Assembly (NCBI GenBank): GCA_022829145.1
Contig: CM040742.1
Span: forward strand, 13,496,131 to 13,560,130
DNA length: 64,000 bases
Source of the DNA: Albula goreensis
Taxonomy: Eukaryota; Chordata; Actinopteri; Albuliformes; Albulidae
Direction: 5' to 3'
Below the pieces are notes generated by a model, which had not been told where the DNA came from, made no database searches, and saw only the letters and a list, made by a program, of their open reading frames with translations. Position numbers and translations under genes: made by a program. Below are positions 36,201 to 48,579 of the stretch, in pieces. Positions within the stretch are counted from its first letter, which is position 1. Each line of letters starts with the position of its first letter.

Positions 36201-39200
36201 TGTCAATGGGGAACCTCTTATGGCAGTATGTAGTTTTTTTTTTGATTAATGCTGTGAAGTTTTCATGGATTCACCTCCCATTTGGCCAGTGCTTAATAGA
36301 TGCTCCTATATGGAGGACTTAAAGAGCTTACCTTTTGTACGCTATTCTTCTTCACAGCTGGATATTTATTGAGGCAATTCAGGAGAAGTGCTCTGCCTGC
36401 AACCTTTGAGTACCAAGCCCAGGTCTCTCACCACTGCACTACACGATCACACCTACCACTGCACTTAGTCTCTGTAGGAGCAGATGCATTTAAATAAAAC
36501 TGACTTTATATTTGTGCGCAATTATCACTCAGTAACTTATATATTATTGTAGACTAGCAAACATGTCCTTTGGAATGTGTTCATTCCATGAGAACAAAGT
36601 CAGACTGAAATCCATTGTAAAAGAGCTGCAAACAGACTAAGTATTTGTTTGATTGAAAAGTTGTATTCTAAAGTTGACTTCACTCGAAAACAAAACATTT
36701 TATTATACATTAATCTGTCCTCCAATAATATGGTTAGAAAACACAACAATGACAAGCAAAAGAGTCGTTAGTTCATCTGACTTGTAAAAATCTGCCTTAC
36801 TGATGTATCTGAAATCACCACGACAGCCTCACCCATTCCCCAGAGACTGCTCTTCCCAAATGTACCCCAAAACTCCGACACATAAATTATTCATTTCAGA
36901 TTATATATTTCCTTCATGCAGAGCAAATGACGAAAAACAAATCCAGCACTGGAATTTGGGATCTTTTAACTCTCTCTGTTTTGACAGCTAGTATGAAATT
37001 TCAAGCAGCAAAAACTATGAAATGTTGATCATTTGATTATGATAGGAAACTAATGCTGCATATACTCCTTCTATTTTTATTAATATTACATGTATTTATC
37101 ATCTTATGCTGAGACATACAGTGTGTTTATGGCAGGATGAAATACACGAAGGCAAAAAGAAGACCAATAATGAGAACATATTAAATACAACACAGCCAGT
37201 GACACAGTACAGGCAAATGAGGATAGATGAAGCTGTGAGAGGGCTTAGATATAAGTCTAATTACCACAGGAACTGTTCTAGTGCAGGCATAATGCTTAAC
37301 TATTATCATCATGGAAAGTGTACTAAAATCATAAAGAGAGTCCAAAGAGAGTAACTCACAAAGAGAGTCCAATAATTACTTGAGTCACATTCTTACATTG
37401 TAAGAGCAACATCATACTGTTCCAGATTTCACTCAAAATTTGGGACAATGAAGTACCTGTTTCTAAGTTTTTTTTTTTTTCAAATGAAGGTGATGTGGCT
37501 AGATGCAAAAGTCTTTGGCTTTTTACAACTGTAAAGCTACAGACAATGACACAGATTTAGAAATAACCAAATGAGAGCACCGGGGCTGGTGGGAAAGTCA
37601 CGCAAGTGGCCATAACAGCCATGTGAAATGAGAGGTACTTTTTTAAATGAAATTCCCCTTTGCTCTTCGTTGATGTCTCGAGGGGAAGAGTCAGGCCCAG
37701 TCAGCCAGTGGAGGCAGAGAGATGCCGTGTATTCTCTCTGCCTTTGAAGTGCGCCCTGCCTGGGGAGGAATATGGAGAATGTGTTGATTACATGATTACA
37801 TATTCAGTACACAAGTTTTGGGAAGTGGGGGTGAGGTGGGGGGTGGGCTGGGTGCAGTGAGGATTAGAGTATGGATATGACAACGGTATTCTGTGCCAAC
37901 AGTGTCAGCCTAGACAGTTTCCATTCTTCTGCAGTAGACTGCAAGATCACCCTGGTAGTAATTATAAAATATGTAAAAGTTTTGAATGGGTTTGAATGTG
38001 TAATGGGTTGTTTTTATATATTCACACAAATAGTTGAGTGCCAAAAGTTATACTGATGACAAGATATTGTGTTAAAAGGGAAAGTGGTCTGTCCTAGTCA
38101 GTGTTCCTCTTTCCATGCAAGACAGGAAGTATGATTGTCCTGACAAACTGTAAGTGAAGGGTAACGACTGTTATCATCAAGTATAAGGGAAAATACATTT
38201 CGCTTTGAAAATACAGCAAAGCAAATGAATGCAACTAAAGGGCAAGAATTCTTAACACAACGGTACTTCTTTTTCCAAAGCACGTGGCTGTGAGCTTACT
38301 AACGTCTGCTTTGGATTCACACCAATTAGATGTCAGACCTAACTTTGATATCAAAAGTTCTACAGCACCTCATTTTACATTCTCATGCATCTAAAATTCA
38401 CTAATTGTGGCAGCACCCAAACCAAGCATGCCTTTATACTATTTTTCAAAAGCATGTTCACCCAGTAAATATTGTTCGAATAAAATTGTTCTCACTTTTA
38501 ATTTAGAGATATATCAAAGTATAATCATTTCATTAAAAAAAGCATTACCTAACGGTTTAATGTTTTGGTAAAACATTTTAAAAGTTGTGTGGTGAAAAAA
38601 GGACGAATATGAGAAATGTTGCAAAAGCAATAAAAATTACAACATGCGTCTCTCTGCCTTCAACCGCATTTGTTGCGCACACAGCTGGGAGCGTCATGAA
38701 TGCGCTGAAATATCTCTCCCCCGATCTCTCCCCCACCCCTCCCCAAAAATCTACTGCACCTCTGCTCTTAATCAAATTTATGAACTGTGTCAGGGTCTCT
38801 ACTTCTCTGAAAAAAGCTAACTGGAAATGCTGCCGCAGCAACAATGATTCAAAGCTACAGTGCAGATAAAATGCGACAAACTACTGACCACAGGTCGTCT
38901 GAAGACGACCGAGGCTTGAGATTTCTCACATCTTCCAGTATTTACCAAAGTTCAGACAGGAAGCGAGCTGCTTTTTTCCATAGTGTTAACAGCTTCTCTG
39001 AGGTTTAAGGTGAGAAGAACTGAAAGGAAACCAAAACCCTTCAAAACACATTTAGAATCTTTTTCTCTCATATGTGACGTCAGTTCCGATCTGTCAGGGT
39101 AGCAAGTGGAGAAGAGGTTTTTCTTTGTTATTGTTAGAAGCATGGAGAGAGACATGGGAAACAATTTTTAGGCTGAATTGGATCTATTTGTGTTTGTTAT

Positions 39201-39266
39201 ACCTTTTGTTGATTCATCCAATAGTCAAAGCAGTCACTCCATATACTTTTGAAATATGCTAAATAT
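33201..39266. other. Intergenic, no gene seen apart from a SINE fragment
   Basis: AT-rich, with a C run at 35732-35743, a small direct repeat (aaagagagtccaa, about 37334 and 37359) and a short palindrome GGTCGTCT-GA-AGACGACC at 38893-38910. Open frames are short and unsupported. Confidence 0.6.
36291..36460 (-). mobile_element. tRNA-like SINE fragment, diverged
   Basis: Contains tggatatttattgaggcaat and a following 'gcaacctttgagtacca...cactgcactaca' stretch. The same layout occurs in the element at 44236. Read on the minus strand, the right part resembles a tRNA-like head (A-box and B-box words). Degenerate, so boundaries are approximate. Confidence 0.6.
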
Positions 39267-39301
39267 TAGGTGAAACTGTGATAAATGCACAGTTTCACCT
39301 A
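39267..39301. repeat. Perfect inverted repeat, 14-bp arms, 7-nt loop
   Basis: TAGGTGAAACTGTG at 39267-39280 and its exact complement CACAGTTTCACCTA at 39288-39301, with loop ataaatg. Confidence 0.95.
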
Positions 39302-42300
39302 TGCACTCGTTATCTATGGTCACAGTACATAAGTATTTATTTAAATTCCATTATGGCAAGAATTCTAAATACAAGGAAATATTTAAAATTGGGCTTTGGT
39401 ATTCCTGTCCATTTTGGTATGATTACCAGAGGTGAACTATACTAGTTTACCATAGTGTCAGTTTTTTCCCTAACATTAAATTCCCCCCCCCAAAAAAACT
39501 GAAATACAAGTGGTCTGCTCTGTTAACTAGTTCAGTTATTTTGTGGTCTATTATAATTAATGAGACAACTTTGGGTAAGAGTACAACTGTTGTTTACATT
39601 TGTTCTTTAGTGATGAAGAACAGTTGTAATCCTCCTGTTTTCATATTGGAACAACCACATCCTATCTTGGCAGTGATTGGATGCCCAGTGAGGTGGCAAT
39701 GTCATTCACTGTTCATTCATTTATAGTTCAGCCACTGCTATTGACACAAAATTCAGCAGTAAATGTTTAAAAAGATTGATATCTTACTTAATGAGAACTG
39801 GCAAAAGGGGGGAAAAACAAATTCAAAGCAAAAATATATATTTTAAAGAACCCTTCACACATAAGATGTTTTTCTACTACCTGTTCTGACAATACCAACC
39901 TACACAATAAGAAAAAGTGTTTGTAAGGGGTTCTGTTGTTCTGAATGGTTTACTAATAGCTTGTGAATGGTCCCATACAATATACAAAAGGTTTCCTCAC
40001 AATTATGAACAAAGAATATTCTTTTGGTGAAATTTAAAGCCTTTTTAGACAGTAACCACTAAATAATTAATCATGACAAATGAATACCATTATGATATTA
40101 GCTGTATATTGCAATATAGCTTTACTAACTGGAATATTGCTGTCACAGAAGTTGCTGTTGTCTGTATTTAAAATAATAAACAGTGCTGTTTTTTTTTTAG
40201 CTGTCAGCATTTTACATGGAACCATGTTGCCATTAATAGTTCCAGTGTTGCTCTGGCTCATGCTTATTCACATGCTAATTGGTGAGTAAAATCAGCCACT
40301 TTTATTACTTCTCATTGCTAGCTAGGTAATACTAATAATCAGAGGTCCTTAGACAAAATGGAAGTATTTCAATTGTTAAACTTTTTTACTTTCAAACTGA
40401 CTTGCTGCAGCAGCTTTCAGGAAATCCCTTTGGTTTAATTCTAATAATAAAAAATAAATCTAATAACTAGATCTAATAGGTTTATTTATGACACAACGGC
40501 ATTCATGGTTATTGATAATGAAACTCTCTCAAAGTAATAGTTAAGCTTTTATTTCAAAAGTCAGCCTACAATCATGTACAATATAGCAAAGCAAGTGTTT
40601 ACCAATTTGCACTAAAAGTGAAGAAATTACCGTCAAATGCACCGTAAGACATATGTCCTTATGTTCCTCTTTAGCTCTTCGTAACTTAGGCTTCATACAT
40701 TGAGGCCATTGCTTCTTTACCTCAGCTCTTGTTTTCTCTCTCTGCTACTTTATTGATGCATGTGATTTCTAAATTCCCAAGTAATTCTATCCTATATGAG
40801 CATCCCCAAGTCGAATCCATTCTGCCATGACTCAAAGTGGCTGTTCTGCTCACTCTTTTGCTACTTCTTTATTTAAAGTCTAGATGCCCACAGTATTATT
40901 TTGTTTCTGTCTTTCCCCATTGCTCCAATATGGAAAATTGATCAGTTTTGATTTGTTCCTAGAACAAGCACTAGGCTGAGGACATGAAACCCCTCTGGCT
41001 GTGGTATATTTGCCAAGTTGGAGTAAACAGCATAATTGTTTTTTTTTAAAGTGAGCTTCAATTAAAAAATAAAAGTAAAGCCAGATATTAGACCATATAT
41101 TTTCAGTGAACGTTTAACAGGCAAGGCAGTGAGCTGTCATGATGTTATTGACTGAAGAGACGAAAAGATGGGTGGTTTTCAGACCTCGTTTGAACCCATT
41201 TTGAAATGATGACATAATTCTTTATTTATCCATATGTTACAAATTATGGCATCTGTTTATAATTTCTTTATTTACTTTGTAGATTCAGCCTTCTCTTGAT
41301 TAGCATTTTCTCTTGTTGTGTTTGTCTTTGGGACCATGATTGGCATTTGGTGATAGTTGTTTGAAGTAAGTACTGGTTCTCTTTGAAGTCTGAAGATGAG
41401 AGCCGCATCCACATTTTACTTGAAGATGATCTAAAAATGAACCCGTAAGCATTTGCAATGGGACTGACAGACAACAAACATAAAGTTGTTTATGAAGTGT
41501 TATTTTCAAGATTGATTTAAAATGTTTTTGGTCCAAATGAAATGATATGATAGGTAGTTTTTCTGAAGCAGTTTTTTCAGTTACTAGTGAAATTCATAAC
41601 CTACAGCTTTCCAAGTGGCCAGTAAAATAATGGATCCCCAAAATAAACATAAGAATTAATCATTTGCAGGAACATATTTTGCTGTTTTTCATAAAATGTA
41701 TAGTGATACAATGATAGATGGATCTCATATTTATATTTACAGCACATGATTAACTTTGCAAGAATATAAATATTGACATATATAATTCATATTTTAACAT
41801 CACCTAGAACATTTCAACTGAAGAAATTCATGACCAAGTTCTTCCCAGCTGATTGCAATGAACATAGAAAACAGCTCATTAATTTAAATCCAAATCTCAC
41901 AGATATTGAACAACAAATCCAACCAAGCATCATTAGTAAGATCTGCAAACACTTCATAAAATTACAGTGATAATCATATATGATGATGGAATTTCATATG
42001 GAAATTCATTATCAATCAAGTATACCTTAATGTTTGCCTTATCTGGAATTATGTGCTTTGGTTATTCAAATGATAAGATCTAATATCAATGTAGCTGAAG
42101 TTGCAATGATATCATTGGAACAATATGATATGTACAGTGTAGAACTGTAACTTTATAACTGCACATGTTTCTGTTGTACTGTGATCCATGACACTGTACC
42201 TTAAAATAAAAACTCATGATAAAACTAGATTGTTGCTGAGAAGTATTATGAAAGAAATTAAGTATAGCTGAAAATGATTATTTTAAAATCGATCTGTAAA

Positions 42301-42950
42301 TATTACCACATCAAATAATATCATAATTATGATATTTGGCTATCATACATAAGATACATGGCAAACATGAATATCTTTAAAAAGTGAAAACATACAGTGA
42401 GTGTATGATATATGTAAAACAGTCTGGTTCTACTTTTATATAAACATAACGAATATTGCCAGGTAATTACATATTGTTTGTTTTTGTATTTCTCCTGATG
42501 TCGTAATAATTTGTGATTGTGTATATATTCATGTAATCTGTCCATATAATAGATATATGGCCTTGTTAGCATTTTCTGGCCAATCACAGCATAAAGAGGA
42601 AGTTCAATACAGCATTATGTAAGCTATCTATACCACATTTTTTTGCCTTGATGACCACTTATTTACATTAGCATACAAAATACAAAATTTGTGAAGGAAA
42701 TAAAAATATTAAATCAAATACATATTATTAGAACAACAAACAACATTAGCATTATAGAGCATCAAAAACACTGCTGAAATTTTACATTTAAATTGGCGGG
42801 GGTATTTATATTGGTTTTGGCAAGAATATACATTTTATACTGACAATTTCATTTAAATAGATCTTTTCGTTTTTATTTCCAATTCGTTTTCATATCCGTC
42901 AAGTTCAGTACAGAGGAAAACACAAAGTTTGTCATCTCTTACATTGAGGA

Positions 42951-42966
42951 CACTGCCATCTCCTGG
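42951..42966 (-). promoter_or_regulatory. CTCF-like motif
   Basis: The minus strand reads CCAGGAGATGGCAGTG, which fits the vertebrate CTCF core (CCA-S-N-AG-R-K-GGC-R-S) at every core position. It lies about 2.5 kb upstream of the vdac1 promoter. Confidence 0.6.
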
Positions 42967-43988
42967 TTTCTGTTGCACATAACAAAATGGTATACGTCAG
43001 TCAAACGATAACCAGCCTGGTGATAGTCTTACCTCTCGCTGTTTTCTCTCTCCTTCTCTTATTCTATGCCCACTTTATGTGCATCATGTAAAAATGCATT
43101 ACATCCAGCTTCCTTTGCAGCTGCAGTTTAGTGAATTGACGGGCAAACAAAATTCTGCACGTGACAATTTTTTTTTTCTGCATTCTGTTGACAGCTGCAC
43201 ATGCACCATACAAAAGGAAGCTAAGGAGGTTTGGCTGGGTTCCACACAACCACAGCCCTTTTCCTCTATCAAAACATGTTACACTTGTCAAGAAATGGAA
43301 CATTAACTCTTGCAGTATACTTTAATACGAATTATCTGATGGAAATATACAAATAACATGTTTAGCGAACAAGTTATAAAAAAAATAATGTGTATGATAT
43401 AGACCCTTTTATCCATACATAATTCCTTAATGTAATTTCCTTATATGCCCACCCTGTTCTTATAAACAGCTGCAAGGTATTGTATTGTAATTCTACCTAA
43501 ATGTGAATAAGAATTGAGGCGCAAACAGAACAGTGTCTAAAATTAAAAATGTCTGTAAGTGACACAATAGTTGATAACTGAAATCATGGGTCGAGCAGCT
43601 GAAATTGGAGTATTTTTAAGAAAAGATAAAACTTGATTAAAAATGACACACACTTTTTGACCATTGAGGTCAGTTTGTTTGTTTCTGTCATTGAGGAATT
43701 TTTAGGTATGATCTAGAAATTGAAGAACATAATAGTGAGAGGAAAATGCAAAATGAATAAACCAAGACAAAATTAGTTTACTGAAGGAATCCAAAAATAC
43801 AGATGAATCAAAAAGATGCAAATGAATTTCAATTCATCTGAGAGTAGCAGTCACAAAATCCTCTCTGGATAATCAGAAACTCCTGGAAAGTGGCATGATG
43901 GAAAAGCAGTTTGAACTTGCATGCCTGTTACTCGGTATTGTTTGCTTTTCCACAGATGTGGACCCCTTTGTATCTTAAACCCCACTGA

Positions 43989-44006
43989 CTGACCAGTGCT
44001 GGTCAG
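43989..44006. repeat. Palindrome with 8-bp arms
   Basis: CTGACCAG, TG, CTGGTCAG. It sits 18 bp left of the longer hairpin at 44025. Confidence 0.9.
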
Positions 44007-44024
44007 AAGCAAATGAGGGCACAC

Positions 44025-44063
44025 TTTCAATCTCAAATCACAAAAAATGATTTGAGATTGAAA
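44025..44063. repeat. Perfect inverted repeat, 16-bp arms, 7-nt loop
   Basis: TTTCAATCTCAAATCA at 44025-44040 and its exact complement at 44048-44063, with loop caaaaaa. If transcribed it would form a stable hairpin. Confidence 0.95.
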
Positions 44064-44235
44064 AACAATATATAGTATAAATGAATAAGACATGTATGGT
44101 GTGAGCCTACAAGCTTTATTACTGCTATGGAAAGGTAAAAGGGGCAAACTGCATTGAACTGGGAAGGTCAGCTTAAGGAGACAAAAGTGCAGAAATAAAT
44201 GAGAGAATAGATATGGGAAGCTTAATTGCATTACA

Positions 44236-44450
44236 GGCATTCAGTAGACGCTCTTATCCAGAGTCACTATCACAACATACAGCTTTTACCCACTATCCAC
44301 TTATACAGTTGGATATTTACTGAGGTAATTCAGGTTAGGTACCTTGCCCAAGGGTGCAATGGCAGTGCCCTCCCTGGGAACTGGACCTCTAACCCAGGAG
44401 CTACTCGTCCAGCTCCCAAACAGGAGCACTACAGCCCTGCCAAGGAAGTT
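44236..44450 (-). mobile_element. tRNA-like SINE, nearly full unit
   Basis: On the plus strand it opens with the fish repeat phrase tcagtagacgctcttatcca, continues with tggatatttactgaggtaat and ttgcccaagg, and ends with gggaactggacctc and cactacagccctgcc. On the minus strand the last two become a B-box-like GGTCCAGTTCCC and an A-box-like word, so the tRNA-derived head is at the right end. The family name is not asserted. Confidence 0.7.
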
Positions 44451-45240
44451 GAATAAAAAGAAGACACTAATATGATAACAAATTACAGAGGTATAATCTG
44501 AATCTGAATTAAAGGCAAAGGGGCAGCAACATGAGGGTACGCAATCAGTATGAGAAACTGGAGGGTGACTGAGTGACAAATAGAAAACAGTAAAGACTTA
44601 ATAGTATTGGGACTTGGGTTTTGACAATAGCTGTTCCATTCCACTCCTTTAAGGACCACAATGCAAATTTACAGCATAACCTGATTAAAACAGCAAAGCA
44701 AATACACGCATGCAAAATTTCAAAATGTTTATGTAAGTTTTCAATAGTCACACACAATATAACAGTTTTAAAGAGTAAAAAGACCTGGGGACAAATTTTT
44801 CATCATTGTCATTGAAATCTGTCCTCAGTGATGAAATAACAATAATTAAATACTCTTAATGCATATTGATTCAATCAGATTGTAGTAGCTCAGAATATCA
44901 ACACCAACATTCATATGCATGGAGAAGATTATATTTTCCTTCATCAATTGATATTTCCAAATTTGGAGAAAAGCAGGTGCATTTACCTGAAAAAGAAAAA
45001 TAAAAACCTGTCGGTCATTACATTTTAAAAGAATAACAGTTTAATAACTGGTGTGCACTCATTTTCATACTAAAAAAATGGTTAGTTGTTTATCTGTCTT
45101 AATTTATTTGAGAAATATGATTAGTGGTTTAAAGCAACAGCAAATCAATCCCATATCTTTTTTTTTTTGCTTGAAATTAGGTGTAGTATTGACTTGTAAA
45201 ATATTTTTATGCAAGATCCAACCCATTTCTGTCATATTTC
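44451..45240. other. Intergenic, upstream of vdac1
   Basis: AT-rich, poly-T at 45160-45168, no supported gene or defined element. Confidence 0.6.
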
Positions 45241-45453
45241 TATGGGCGTGTCCCGTAATGTGCAACGGTTACACATGAGTGAGCGAACAATGCAGGGAAG
45301 CCGTAAGCCCAGATAAGACGAGGGGAGTGGCCGTACGAACACGTCTTGCGTGACTCCTTGCATACGCAACGCCGAGACACCTCCCCTCCACTCCTCCCTT
45401 TTATGTAGTTGACAGGGTGCTTTCCAGGCAAGAACTAGCAACAGTAGTGAAAG
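45241..45453 (+). promoter_or_regulatory. vdac1: Probable vdac1 promoter and untranslated exon 1
   Basis: CpG-rich compared with the DNA to its left and without a TATA box. It includes a KLF/Sp-like GGGCGTGTC at 45244-45252. The sequence ...ACAGTAGTGAAAG|GTACGT has a good donor at 45454, which could end a non-coding first exon. This fits the fact that the exon carrying the vdac1 ATG begins only 3 nt before the ATG, so an upstream 5' UTR exon must exist. Exon start and this donor are inferred. Confidence 0.5.
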
Positions 45454-45993
45454 GTACGTTGAAATTCAATACAGTGAACAATAACGCGCGATGATTGTAT
45501 TGGCGTAGTTGTCTGCTGGACTTTGACCTTGGTCTTAATGTGGTGATGAAAGTGTGCAGGAGCGCGCCGTCTGCGGGGATGCAGCTCGAACACGAGATGC
45601 TGATGCTGCACTGCAGCTCGCAGAGCGCTCTCTCCAGCAAGGCCCGTGTGCTTGATAAAAGTCGAGTAATTGATCATGAGTACTCGTTAACTAACTTTGC
45701 TTGTTGCGTTGTTTGCATGTGGATCAGCTCCTTGATAAAGAACTATAGATGGACAAATTGTTATCTACAAAATCAACTTTTCTCAGTTGGCATTCGAAAG
45801 TGAGTTTGTTCGCTAGCCAAGAGGCTAGCAGGTAGGTTAGCTATATTGCTAATGTCGCTTCTGTTCTTTCGAGAGAACATTTGTAGCTTGTATGTTTACC
45901 TTGTACGCATCATTTGTCAGTAGTCTGCAGACTATCTGACTAATTTAATGTGCTCTATTCGTAGTGTGACTAAAGTGTTGCCATGCAATAACC

Positions 45994-46061
45994 AGCTAGG
46001 TAGGTAGTTGGGTAATAGTGTGTTCGCCTTTGAGGGCCTGGTTCAATTCCACTTTTCCCTC
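45994..46061 (+). repeat. tRNA-like fragment in vdac1 intron 1
   Basis: Contains TAGTTGGGTAATAGTG (weak A-box) and, about 35 nt on, GGTTCAATTCC at 46040-46050, one mismatch from the B-box consensus. No clean cloverleaf can be drawn, so it is more likely a SINE head relic than a tRNA gene. Confidence 0.4.
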
Positions 46062-47528
46062 AGAACAAATAGCTAGCGTTAGCCAGCCAGATAGACAGTA
46101 GAGTATATAAAAAAGGTCTGGGTCGCGTGGTCGGCCAGTTGGTGTCCCATCAAGCTTCGTCTCTTGCTAACAAAGCATCATTGTTTTAGGGATAGAGGGG
46201 GTTGACTTTGTCGAACGTGCAGCGTCCTGGCTAGCTAACCTTAGCTTGCTAACTCGGTCACGTAAAACGCCAGTGATGCACCGAGCCGTTTTGCATGGGC
46301 AGGTGACCTCTAGCCATCTTTGTAAAGGTTACATGACACACAGCTCATGTGCTTGTACCAGCCTTAACCATTACGAATAAGTGACGCAATTAAAGTTAGA
46401 CACCTCCTCACAAAAAAACACATGACAGGTGTACAGTGTACACAACCCTATGCTTCCCAGTTTTGCAGGTGTTTTTGCTGTCACGAGGCCTTAGAATAAT
46501 AATGACGGTGATGATGAAGGCATTTGTCTTTGCAACTATAATTTAGGTATTGCCTCACCAGTTGAACATTTCATCTGAAGGACCAAATTATTGTAGCTGG
46601 CGTAAGCTGTGCGTAAAATCTATCCAACAACTTGGTGTATGTCCCACAAGATTAGAAAATGGACTTGGTATTTGCCTTTGGTGTATGTTCATTTCAACCA
46701 AGCATGAAAAAATGTCTAACCAGGTTAATGCTCCGCGTCTCAGGCTAATTAATTGTACCATAATTTAATCACTGTGCGTTAAGTAAATATTCCAGTTCTG
46801 TGAGTGGCAGAATTTTGGTGATCTCTGAAGTCCAGAATTAGCAGTCAAACTGACAGCAACCAGAAAGCAGTCTGGCAGCACCATCACTGACGCTTTAATC
46901 TTCCGAGAGGTTTTGCCTAACAACTTGCAGCTTCGTTTTTTTCTCGATGACATTGACACGACTGCATAGTTTACAGCCTTGTTGTGTTCGGTCGGGATGA
47001 CAAGCTTGTGCCAATCGGCTGAGCACCCTCGTTGACCTTAGGATGACTGCGTCCGACAAAGATCTTGCTCAGCGCAGTGTTACATAAAGCCAGTGAAATT
47101 TGCTTAGAGCCGTATGAGCCAGCGTTAACCTCTCCCACAAGCGAGGGGACCAAGGCCTCCTCAGGGGATAGCACTGTTTCCTGTTCTTGTTTGCTTGTGC
47201 AGCTTGGAAAGCCTGACTTTTCTGTGTCCCTCACAAGATATTATCTGATTTAGGTAGTAATACAGCCACTTTCAATGAATGGGAAAATTGAGGCATGAAT
47301 TTCAGTAGTAGAATGAGGAACACCTTTTAAAGGTAGTTCTCTTTACTAAAGACACTGGAGTAAAGAGGAGAATGTATTACAGTTATGTCTTCTTAAAATA
47401 GTATGTTTTCTCTATTTTCTAAAAAAATGTAGACAAATGGTTTGTGCAAATTTATTTCTTTTAGAAGAAACTGGAGTAGATTTGCTATCAGTAGCTTTCT
47501 TGTATGGGATGTGTTTTCTTGTATGTGT

Positions 47529-47530
<2 letters not shown>

Positions 47531-47572
<42 letters not shown>
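47531..47572. repeat. (GT)n microsatellite
   Basis: About 42 bp of GT dinucleotides, immediately followed by a GA-rich tract, inside vdac1 intron 1. Confidence 0.96.
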
Positions 47573-47574
<2 letters not shown>

Positions 47575-47622
47575 GAGGGAGAGAGAGGGAGAGAGGGAGA
47601 GACAGAGAGAGAGGGAGAGAGA
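47573..47622. repeat. (GA)n-rich microsatellite
   Basis: Purine-only gagaggga repeats, compound with the preceding (GT)n. Confidence 0.93.
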
Positions 47623-48509
47623 GTGTCCTACTTCTACCTCACTTGCCACATCTGTCTGTAAACTTCAGATATTAGCAGTTAGCAGTGTGCAGGCTGGGAC
47701 TGTTGGTGCATATTTTAGCTCAGCTGGAACAAATATAATAGGCTGTACCAATTCAGGTGAACATAAAGTGGGCCTAAAATATCTCAGTTCAAGGTGCATT
47801 GTTTAATGTTTTTTGCCATTTCTTTATATGAGTGACAAAAGGAAGGACAGGAGAGGCAACAAGGAAACATTAAAAGGAGAAAGCTATCATAAATATTCAA
47901 ATATCTGGAGTATCATTTCCTTCATTTCTTCCATGAAGCAAAGTATCATGGGATTTGTAGTCATATATATCCAAAATAGTATCCACGAAGATTGAATCAT
48001 TTGTCGAATGAGGCAAATTAGGAGGAACCATGTTGCCTTCCTTTGATTGCTAAATAATCTGAATATTCCCTGTTATGGCAGCCAGTCAACCCCGTTCAGG
48101 TCATGTCGAGATAAGGGAACACCGAAACAAGGCTGAAGTTGTATTGGAACACAGAATGAAGCACAGCATCCTTTTTTGTGTGTCAGAGCTGGTTTAAGAG
48201 GACTCGCCGGATGGGTGACAGAGCCTGGTTCCTTGCAGGCATAAGCCTGTTGGAAACCACAGCTCTTCAGCGCGCCAGTTATGTTGAGGCAAAATAAACC
48301 AGACAGGTGAATCGCACCAGCCAGTCCCTGCCTGCCTCACAGTCTGTCGCCCAGTCATGCAACCTCTAAATGGGTCCCTTCTGTCTCCCACATTCTTGTG
48401 CTAGGCTTCCCAGGTGTATGAAAAAAGGAACTGGCACAAGGCAGACCGCCAGCGGCTGTGTACTGTGTTTGTGTGTCCTTGCTAAACCCAGCTCCTCTCT
48501 TCCTTGCAG

Positions 48510-48579
48510 ATCATGGCTGTGCCACCTACTTATGTCGACCTTGGCAAGCCTGCCAGGGATGTCTTCACCAAAGGATATG
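48510..48579 (+). CDS. vdac1: vdac1 first coding exon (exon 2)
   Basis: Acceptor ttccttgcag|ATC. The ATG at 48513 has A at -3 and G at +4. It encodes 22 residues plus one base: the N-terminal helix that lies in the pore. Donor |GTAATT. Confidence 0.96.

Larger units (their letters stand above)
39302..44235. other. Intergenic, no gene seen
   Basis: AT-rich. Holds a CTCF-like motif at 42951-42966 and two adjacent perfect palindromes at 43989-44063. A hydrophobic open frame at 40080-40289 is overlapped by an equally long frame on the other strand and has no start-site or splice support. Confidence 0.6.
45454..48509 (+). other. vdac1: vdac1 intron 1 (5' UTR intron, probable)
   Basis: About 3 kb. 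The first kilobase is CpG-containing and has ctagc-rich words; later parts hold a tRNA-like relic and a compound GT/GA microsatellite. Open frames here are not supported as genes. Confidence 0.5.

Noticed and set aside
40067..40289. Hydrophobic open frames on both strands
   Set aside because: Two overlapping frames of similar length on opposite strands; hydrophobicity follows from T-rich codons.
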